Made by a program: the position numbers and the translations under genes. The notes under the pieces are model-generated. The model saw only the letters and a program-made list of their open reading frames with translations. It was not told the origin of the DNA and ran no database searches. A stretch of 41,710 bases of DNA from a virus: positions 1-41,710 of IMG/VR virus record IMGVR_UViG_3300025889_000020; one strand, 5' to 3'. Positions 37,060-41,710 of this stretch are shown in pieces (the first letter of the stretch is position 1; every line of letters starts with the position of its first letter).

Positions 37060-37884
37060 TTAGTAGGGTTTCTCGGAGGTAACAAAAGTTGCTCCAGTGT
37101 TAGTACCGTTATTGGTTCCTGTTTCATCGTTTGCATTATTTTCCAAGCGATACAACGAAGTTACTTGTGGGAAGGTCTTGCTGGTTCCTCTGATGTTGTC
37201 TATCTCTGAGCTAGTTAACTCACGGTTAAAAAGGCCTACTTCATCCATATGACCAAAAAACCCATTAGTGTTACTACCGCTAATAAAAGCACTACCTAAT
37301 TTCATAGTGTACAAAGCACTTGTAGCGGTTGTGCTTGGTGCTGATGTGCTTCCTATAACCGTACCGTCTTTATAAAGCTTTAATGTTCCACCAGCGGCAC
37401 AAGTAACAGCCAAGTGATGCCAGTTGTTATCTGTAATGCCGTCATCTACATTTATTGAGGCAGTCGCACCAGCAGATAATAGAACTTTTAAAACATTATT
37501 ATTACCTGTCCGATTGTCGTAGAATAAGTAAAGACCTTTGTAAGTAGAAGTATAAGTTGTACCTAAGATTGATTGAATAGCAGTTGTGCTAGTATGATCT
37601 GTAAATTTAACCCAAGCTACTACACTAAAATTACAAGTGCTTTGTATGAAATCAAATTTATCCCCTGTATCTATAGTGTCGTTGGTAGCATCAAATTCAG
37701 CACTGTAGCTGTTACTTAGGTAGCTACTAAAAATACCATCGTTATTATATGTCAAATAATCTGTGCCGTCCGACACTTCGATAGCTTTAGTATCTGATCT
37801 AAATATACACAGACCTGTGTTGCTTGCTGCTGGTGCTGCTGAATCTCTAGCTGATTGTGATCCGTAACTTGTTAATGTACTCAT
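37060..37884 (-). CDS. LamG/concanavalin-like domain virion protein
   Basis: A 274-residue protein. The pattern from about residue 60 onward is typical of LamG-type jelly-roll domains: CNFSVVAWVKFTDHT, GITDNNWHHLAVTCAAGGTL, KLYKDGTVIGS and FFGHMDEVGLFNRELTSSEI. Such domains bind carbohydrates or proteins, so this protein could recognise the host surface. Its N-terminus (ARDSAAPAASNTGLCIF) carries a short adapter-like part. It is located among small virion proteins, not with the tail fibre genes. Confidence 0.8.
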   Translation of the reverse strand: MSTLTSYGSQSARDSAAPAASNTGLCIFRSDTKAIEVSDGTDYLTYNNDGIFSSYLSNSYSAEFDATNDTIDTGDKFDFIQSTCNFSVVAWVKFTDHTSTTAIQSILGTTYTSTYKGLYLFYDNRTGNNNVLKVLLSAGATASINVDDGITDNNWHHLAVTCAAGGTLKLYKDGTVIGSTSAPSTTATSALYTMKLGSAFISGSNTNGFFGHMDEVGLFNRELTSSEIDNIRGTSKTFPQVTSLYRLENNANDETGTNNGTNTGATFVTSEKPY

Positions 37885-37892
37885 GTTAAATC

Positions 37893-38111
37893 TTAATCGT
37901 TGTTATATAAATACCAAGCATTACCATCCCACACATACAGTTTATCGGTGTCTTTAGCGTAGGTTATGGTGTAGTTTGGTGCGTCTGTGTAGGATATGAA
38001 GTCTGCTTCGTTATCAAATACTTGGATGGTTGGGAATGTTAACGAGGAGTCAAATACAGATAGAGGAGTTGCTCCTACTACCCCAAGACTGAATGTCGGA
38101 AGAACGAACAT
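37893..38111 (-). CDS. Small virion-type protein, paralogue of the 311-residue protein C-terminus
   Basis: A 72-residue protein starting MFVLPTFSLGVVGATPLSVF. Its last 50 residues, including TIQVFDNEADFISYTDAPNY and TDKLYVWDGNAWYLYN, repeat the C-terminus of the protein encoded at 38639-39574. This small domain (KDTDxLYVWDGxAWxLxxN) is typical of phage structural proteins. The ATG overlaps the stop of the preceding gene as TAATG. Confidence 0.75.
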   Translation of the reverse strand: MFVLPTFSLGVVGATPLSVFDSSLTFPTIQVFDNEADFISYTDAPNYTITYAKDTDKLYVWDGNAWYLYNND

Positions 38112-38596
38112 TATGCAGCAGTATCTCCAGCAAGAACAAAGGTGTCAGCTGCGTAAGCTACGATACTTGCCACTCCGTACTGACCATTGATCTTGGTGTG
38201 TGATTGTCTGTTGTTAATGGTAGTACTGGAAGCAGTGAAGCTTACTTGACCCGCTCCCTTTTGTATAAAGCTACAATTAAATCCAGCTCCTAAACCACTT
38301 GGTACTGTGACAGTTACAGCAGAAGCATTGTCTAACACTACTACTTTACCGTTGTCTCCAGCTACTAATGTATAGGTGGTTCCTGTTTGATCGTTGATAG
38401 AAGCGTCGAAGTTGCTGATCGCATTACCGTTAAAGTCGTAGCTTGCTAAGTTAGAGGCAGATGCTTGCCCCATTAGATTGGTAACGGTTACTTTCTTAGT
38501 GGTGGGTGTACCTGATACATCGTCAACGATTGCCACAATGTCAGCACCTGCTGGTGTCGTCAGCTCGGTAAGTTCTGAAATCTTTTTGTTAGCCAT
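38111..38596 (-). CDS. Virion structural protein, MANKKISEL type
   Basis: A 161-residue protein starting MANKKISELTELTTPAGADI followed by VAIVDDVSGTPTTKKVTVTN, a start shared by many phage tail or head-decoration proteins. The second half, LVAGDNGKVVVLDNASAVTV and later GAGFNCSFIQKGAGQVSFTA, is a beta-sandwich seen in tail spikes and fibres. It is probably an adsorption or head-decoration protein. The frame ends in TAATG with the next gene. Confidence 0.8.
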   Translation of the reverse strand: MANKKISELTELTTPAGADIVAIVDDVSGTPTTKKVTVTNLMGQASASNLASYDFNGNAISNFDASINDQTGTTYTLVAGDNGKVVVLDNASAVTVTVPSGLGAGFNCSFIQKGAGQVSFTASSTTINNRQSHTKINGQYGVASIVAYAADTFVLAGDTAA

Positions 38597-38638
38597 AATT
38601 AAGGTGTGTAATCGTTATCGTTAATGTACTAATACTAA

Positions 38639-39574
38639 TTATGGATTGTTCTTAAATAATACCCAAGCACTGCCGTCCCAAACATATAGCATGTCGGTGT
38701 CTTTAGCGTGGACGATGGTATGTAAATCTGCGTAATTAGTGTTTATAAATGTGGATTCGTTATCAAATACTTGAATAGTACTGAAAGTTAATGAATTGTC
38801 AAATATAACAGCTAGTACAGTACCGCTTACATTTGCTTGGTTGTGACCAGTACCTGTCAGTGTAGCTGTTACACCGCTTATAAAAGAAGCAGAGTTCTGT
38901 AATTCAAATGTAATAACAGTATCGGAACCTGCTAGTAATGTTTGACCACTGTCTACTGTAAGTATAAGCGTACCTGTGGACTGCGTCCAACTACCTGATG
39001 ATCCAAATATAGAAGCTCCCGCTCCACTCAATGTTAAAGAAGTATCTGCCGTTTGACTAGTATTTAAACCAGTTAATGTAAGTGTTGATCCAGAACTTAG
39101 AGGACCTTCTGGTTGTACTGTAAATGTTATAGTATTCGTAACATTTGGATTACCCGTACTATCACTCAATGTAGCCGTTACAAAATCCCCTGGGATCAGA
39201 ATAGTAGCTGAGTCGGAAGTTGCAAAATCTACTCCATCTGTGGCTGTTATCCTGTAGTAATATGTAACAGACCCAATCAAAGGACCTGTATCATTAACTG
39301 TTAAATCTAAAGTACCACTAGATATAGTAGTAGGACTTGGAAACGAAGCACTAGTATCTCGTTCGTATGTATAACTAGTAGCTCCTGTCACTCCTGTTGT
39401 ACTTATAGTAGCACCGTCATCTCCGAATTGAACAACTGTTATATCAGGCTTTGCAAGCCCAGCTACTACAGCGTCAAACCCATACAGTACCTCAAAGCTG
39501 GGTCGAATGAAGTTACCAGGCAGCGGGATGATGTTGCTTGGTTTTTCAATCGACGGTGTGAGTAGTAATGACAT
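38639..39574 (-). CDS. Virion protein with Ig/fibronectin-like repeats
   Basis: A 311-residue protein starting MSLLLTPSIEKPSNIIPLPG. The part from about 50 to 130 looks like a fibronectin type III-like domain (TYYYRITATDGVDFATSDSA) and that from 130 to 250 like a further beta-sandwich rich in Thr/Ser. The C-terminal 50 residues (TIQVFDNESTFINTNYADLH, then VWDGSAWVLF) are shared with the 72-residue protein at 37893-38111. Ig-like domains commonly decorate phage heads and tails and bind cell surfaces weakly. The start overlaps the preceding stop as TAATG. Confidence 0.75.
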   Translation of the reverse strand: MSLLLTPSIEKPSNIIPLPGNFIRPSFEVLYGFDAVVAGLAKPDITVVQFGDDGATISTTGVTGATSYTYERDTSASFPSPTTISSGTLDLTVNDTGPLIGSVTYYYRITATDGVDFATSDSATILIPGDFVTATLSDSTGNPNVTNTITFTVQPEGPLSSGSTLTLTGLNTSQTADTSLTLSGAGASIFGSSGSWTQSTGTLILTVDSGQTLLAGSDTVITFELQNSASFISGVTATLTGTGHNQANVSGTVLAVIFDNSLTFSTIQVFDNESTFINTNYADLHTIVHAKDTDMLYVWDGSAWVLFKNNP

Positions 39575-39891
39575 TATAGTGAGTCAACAGTTCCGGTAGC
39601 GTAGACGCTGTGGGTTCCTGCTGTGTATGCACTTACATTAGCTCTTAGCTTTTCGTAGTGTCCGTGGTCATCTCGTACCATAACTGATCCCAGTGCTGAT
39701 ACTGATTGACTGTGTACTACACGCCAAGCTCCTCCAATGTAAGCTTCTATATCTACGGTTGCAGCTCCAGCGGACTCAGTGGCTATGACAAATGTCCAAC
39801 CCTTAGAACGCTCAACTGAGAATGCACTACCCGCTCCTGATGAAGTTGCAGATGAGAGTAGCGTCTTTTTATCAAGTGTGCGAAGGCTCAT
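39574..39891 (-). CDS. Small beta-rich virion protein
   Basis: A 105-residue protein starting MSLRTLDKKTLLSSATSSGA, mostly beta-strands in a pattern of a small sandwich (GWTFVIATESAGAATVDIEA, then WRVVHSQSVSALGSVMVRDD). It is most likely a structural or head-decoration protein by neighbourhood. Its leader is AT-rich without a Shine-Dalgarno site. No family is assigned. Confidence 0.7.
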   Translation of the reverse strand: MSLRTLDKKTLLSSATSSGAGSAFSVERSKGWTFVIATESAGAATVDIEAYIGGAWRVVHSQSVSALGSVMVRDDHGHYEKLRANVSAYTAGTHSVYATGTVDSL

Positions 39892-39915
39892 ATATATTTA
39901 TATTATTAGTTGTTG

Positions 39916-40128
39916 TTACGATGAAAGCTGTACTCCGGTTCCTCCGTTACCTCCACCCATGCTTAGAGTAGGACGACGAGTGGCAGTTAGTTGCTGTGTG
40001 CCACGCCTCTGTTTCTTAGGTTGCGTCTGCCTTACAGTCTTAGCTTCTGTAGCCGGTTTAAAAGCAGGTTCTGGTGGTGGAGCAGGTGGTGGTACTGGCT
40101 CAGGCATCTTAGGTTGTGAAAAACACAT
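39916..40128 (-). CDS. Proline-rich small phage protein
   Basis: A 70-residue protein starting MCFSQPKMPEPVPPPAPPPE, then basic and low-complexity (RQTQPKKQRRGTQQLTATRR) with a glycine-rich end. An MCFSxPKMP start with a proline-rich run is common in small proteins of T7-like phages near the portal. The function is unknown; a cysteine at position 2 might suggest modification. The ATG is two bases after the preceding stop. Confidence 0.75.
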   Translation of the reverse strand: MCFSQPKMPEPVPPPAPPPEPAFKPATEAKTVRQTQPKKQRRGTQQLTATRRPTLSMGGGNGGTGVQLSS

Positions 40129-40130
40129 AG

Positions 40131-40334
40131 CTATTCTAAGTCTTTGGTTATGATGTTGTCTTGCAATTGTTCGTCGTAAGTCTGTTGTAAATAATTAATT
40201 ACACTTCGTTGTCCTACCTTAAACCATACATCTCTATCAGAGTCTGTCAAGAGGGGACATTTATCCGGGAACAGTTTGTCAAGCTTTTCTATCAAAGACT
40301 TACTCAACGCTGGTAATACTATTTCTTCATTCAT
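40131..40334 (-). CDS. Small conserved phage protein
   Basis: A 67-residue protein starting MNEEIVLPALSKSLIEKLDK, followed by LFPDKCPLLTDSDRDVWFKV and GQRSVINYLQQ. The pattern of a helical protein with PDxCPxxxxSDRDxWFKxGQ is known from T7-like marine phages; function unknown. A strong Shine-Dalgarno site, AGGAGG (40345-40350), lies 10 nt before the ATG, so this gene probably opens a translational unit for the virion genes. Confidence 0.8.
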   Translation of the reverse strand: MNEEIVLPALSKSLIEKLDKLFPDKCPLLTDSDRDVWFKVGQRSVINYLQQTYDEQLQDNIITKDLE

Positions 40335-40389
40335 GTTCGTCGTTCCTCCTCACATCGTGTTTTCTCACAAGTTCGCAAAACACTCTTGT

Positions 40390-41550
40390 TCATCTTAGTT
40401 GTTGTATTAATGTATTGAATGCTAGCTCACAGGTATCTGGTACTACTCCGTTGCCCAAGAGCCTAAGTCTGTCCACCCTGTAGGAAGTCCCATTAGCTGT
40501 TCCACCCAATTCACATTGAGTTTTGCCTTCGCTTCTTTTGCATTCGGGTACTCCTTCAGATGAGCTTGTGTTGGAAGACCTACTGAAAACTTCTGCCCCG
40601 TCTTCCTGATGTTCTCTCCGTTCCTCAGTATATGATTCTCTACATCTCTGTAGTCTCGGCTTTTTGGAGTCAACCACTGTTCTTGGTTCTTCCCACTCAT
40701 GCTGCTCTTCCCCTGGTCTTGCTGGATATTTAGTTTTGTATAAACCTCGCACGATTTCTCGTCTACTTGTTCCCGAAGATTCGCTGGTGTTGTTCTTCCT
40801 TTCCTCGCTCCTGTAGCTTGTTTGATTAACCCCTCTTCTGTTCGTGGTGGTAGATGATCCATCGTGTTTGGTGTAGCCCAATTCTGTTTCGCTAACTTCT
40901 CCACTACTCCTGGTAGGCTCGCAAACTTTATATTGTTCTCCTCTCCCCTCTCGTCCTTGTATTCGTTCGCTTGCTTCCCCTTCCAATCTCTCGATGTTGG
41001 TGTTGGATAACTCTGCAAGGATGAACACTCGTTTTCTTTGGTGCGGTGCACCGACTTCAGACGCTGAGAATACTCCCCACGTACAGCGGTAACCTCTTTC
41101 TTCCAAGTCTCCGAGGACATATTTAAGTACCGATTCTCCGTCCCCTGTTTTAGCTGAGATGATTCCTTCAACATTTTCGAGGAAGACATATCGTGGTCGC
41201 ATAGCTGTAACTCCATCTGCGATCCACGGGTACAAGTGTCGTGGGTCTTCTGTTGCTTGTCGTTTCCCTGCACTGCTAAATGGTTGACAAGGGAATCCTG
41301 CACTGAGCACGGTAACCCGACCACTAAGTTCTCGATACGGAAATGTCTTGAGGTCCGTGAAAACAGGAGCTTCATCCATTTGTCCCGCTTCCATTTTCGC
41401 AATAAGGTTGGCAACTGCATAAGCTTCGATCTCACAGTGAGCGATAGTTCGCAAGTTTGGAATAGCTCTTTTAAGTCCGCTTCCGATTCCGTCGTATCCG
41501 CTGCACAAAGAGATGTAGGTAGGAACACTAATTGTTTCATTGTTATTCAC
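40390..41550 (-). CDS. C5-cytosine DNA methyltransferase
   Basis: A 386-residue enzyme with motif I LCSGYDGIGSGL (15-26), motif IV GFPCQPFSSAG with catalytic Cys88, motif VI ENVE (125-128), motif VIII QRKRVFIL (171-178), a region 179-345 in the place of the target-recognition domain, and motifs IX-X RVDRLRLLGNGVVP (358-371). It methylates the C5 position of cytosine in an unknown sequence, perhaps to protect phage DNA from host restriction. The frame is closed just upstream of the GTG at 41550, so that start is favoured; it overlaps the end of the DUF5664 gene. No cognate restriction gene is present. Its DNA carries a second 365-codon frame (40443-41540). Confidence 0.93.
   Translation of the reverse strand: MNNNETISVPTYISLCSGYDGIGSGLKRAIPNLRTIAHCEIEAYAVANLIAKMEAGQMDEAPVFTDLKTFPYRELSGRVTVLSAGFPCQPFSSAGKRQATEDPRHLYPWIADGVTAMRPRYVFLENVEGIISAKTGDGESVLKYVLGDLEERGYRCTWGVFSASEVGAPHQRKRVFILAELSNTNIERLEGEASERIQGREGRGEQYKVCEPTRSSGEVSETELGYTKHDGSSTTTNRRGVNQTSYRSEERKNNTSESSGTSRREIVRGLYKTKYPARPGEEQHEWEEPRTVVDSKKPRLQRCRESYTEERREHQEDGAEVFSRSSNTSSSEGVPECKRSEGKTQCELGGTANGTSYRVDRLRLLGNGVVPDTCELAFNTLIQQLR
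40443..41540 (-). CDS. Overlapping second frame of the methyltransferase gene
   Basis: From an ATG at 41540, ten bases after the methyltransferase GTG, the other frame stays open for 365 codons and is almost fully nested in that gene. Its C-terminal half is not random: SYPTPTSRDWKG (177-188), NWATPNTMDHLPPR (220-233), QWLTPKSRDYRDVE (288-301) and LNVNWVEQLMGLPTGWTDL (341-359). By my recollection these resemble TRD-region and C-terminal parts of phage C5 methyltransferases and a phage protein family with MDHLPPR. Either both frames are translated, or a frameshift can join the catalytic part to this C-terminus. GAAGTG lies nine bases before the ATG as a weak ribosome site. Existence of the product is unproven. 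Confidence 0.5.
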   Translation of the reverse strand: MKQLVFLPTSLCAADTTESEADLKELFQTCELSLTVRSKLMQLPTLLRKWKRDKWMKLLFSRTSRHFRIENLVVGLPCSVQDSLVNHLAVQGNDKQQKTHDTCTRGSQMELQLCDHDMSSSKMLKESSQLKQGTENRYLNMSSETWKKEVTAVRGEYSQRLKSVHRTKENECSSLQSYPTPTSRDWKGKQANEYKDERGEENNIKFASLPGVVEKLAKQNWATPNTMDHLPPRTEEGLIKQATGARKGRTTPANLREQVDEKSCEVYTKLNIQQDQGKSSMSGKNQEQWLTPKSRDYRDVENHILRNGENIRKTGQKFSVGLPTQAHLKEYPNAKEAKAKLNVNWVEQLMGLPTGWTDLGSWATE

Positions 41551-41710
41551 TTCTATAACTTATATCTGATAGTTCTTGTGGCAGCTTTCCTTCTTTGATC
41601 TTTTGCTCCGTCCATATCCAAGCTGACGCATTCCACAGTATAGCACCCGCATGGTCTTCAGAGTTGTCCCCCTCAGCCAGCCCCAACAAATGTCTAAACA
41701 TCGAGTCATA
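41543..41710 (-). CDS. DUF5664 / dATP-dGTP diphosphohydrolase-like protein, C-terminal part
   Basis: This is the 3' part of the gene described at 1-325; 41584-41710 repeats bases 1-127. The frame is in phase from 41710 and stops at 41543-41545. It encodes the final 55 residues, with RHLLGLAEGDNSEDHAGAI, an aromatic WNASAWIWTEQ helix and LPQELSD. The stop overlaps the GTG start of the methyltransferase by eight bases. Confidence 0.85.
   Translation of the reverse strand, partial: YDSMFRHLLGLAEGDNSEDHAGAILWNASAWIWTEQKIKEGKLPQELSDISYRSE
41584..41710. repeat. Terminal direct repeat, right copy (contig overlap)
   Basis: Exact copy of bases 1-127. Removing it leaves a circular sequence of 41,583 bases in which the DUF5664 gene is intact. 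See the left copy for the reading of its length. Confidence 0.95.

Noticed and set aside
1-41710. CRISPR array, insertion sequence, integrase or attachment site
   Set aside because: No regularly spaced repeats of suitable size, no transposase or integrase motifs and no terminal inverted repeats were seen.

Overview
The window is the essentially complete genome of a T7-like podophage (Autographiviridae-type). It encodes its own single-subunit RNA polymerase, a T7-type replication set and a T7-type virion, and every convincing gene is on the minus strand. Read in the minus direction, the gene order resembles marine T7-like phages of the cyanophage/pelagiphage type. The host cannot be named from the sequence. 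A possible outer-membrane spanin would suit a Gram-negative host. I see no integrase, excisionase or repressor, so a lytic life style is likely. Bases 1-127 recur exactly at 41584-41710, so the contig closes into a circle of 41,583 bp. The natural ends are probably elsewhere, between the large terminase gene (ends at 13351) and the early genes.

Layout in transcription order (right to left, then across the closed ends). (1) About 13.35-8.84 kb: an intergenic leader with repeats and a promoter candidate, then about 20 small early genes, many overlapping as ATGA, some only 25-58 codons long. (2) 8.85-0.14 kb: RNA polymerase, single-stranded DNA-binding protein, endonuclease I, primase-helicase, two small genes, DNA polymerase, a PD-(D/E)XK nuclease and a 5'-3' exonuclease. 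(3) Across the contig ends: a DUF5664 (dATP/dGTP diphosphohydrolase-like) gene, then a C5-cytosine DNA methyltransferase gene that carries a second 365-codon reading frame. (4) 40.3-36.8 kb: small virion or adsorption proteins, including a LamG-like domain protein. (5) 36.8-20.0 kb: portal, scaffold, two membrane proteins (lysis candidates), major capsid protein, tail tubular proteins A and B, and internal virion proteins, the last of 1710 residues. (6) 20.0-13.35 kb: T7 gp17-like fibre base, a cassette of small fibre-like proteins, basic small proteins, a holin-like protein, and the small and large terminase subunits.

The logic is that of T7. Host polymerase would read the early genes. The phage polymerase then reads replication, structural and packaging genes. 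Nucleases recycle host DNA, the methyltransferase may protect phage DNA, and the terminase packages concatemers. No endolysin is recognisable.

The most unusual points are these: the dual-frame methyltransferase gene; the large internal virion protein with three HTH-like repeats, an HEXXH zincin-like motif and FAEMPEF-type motifs at domain borders; a possible Rz1-like lipoprotein embedded in a membrane-protein gene; and a repeat-rich, structured intergenic region near 12 kb.
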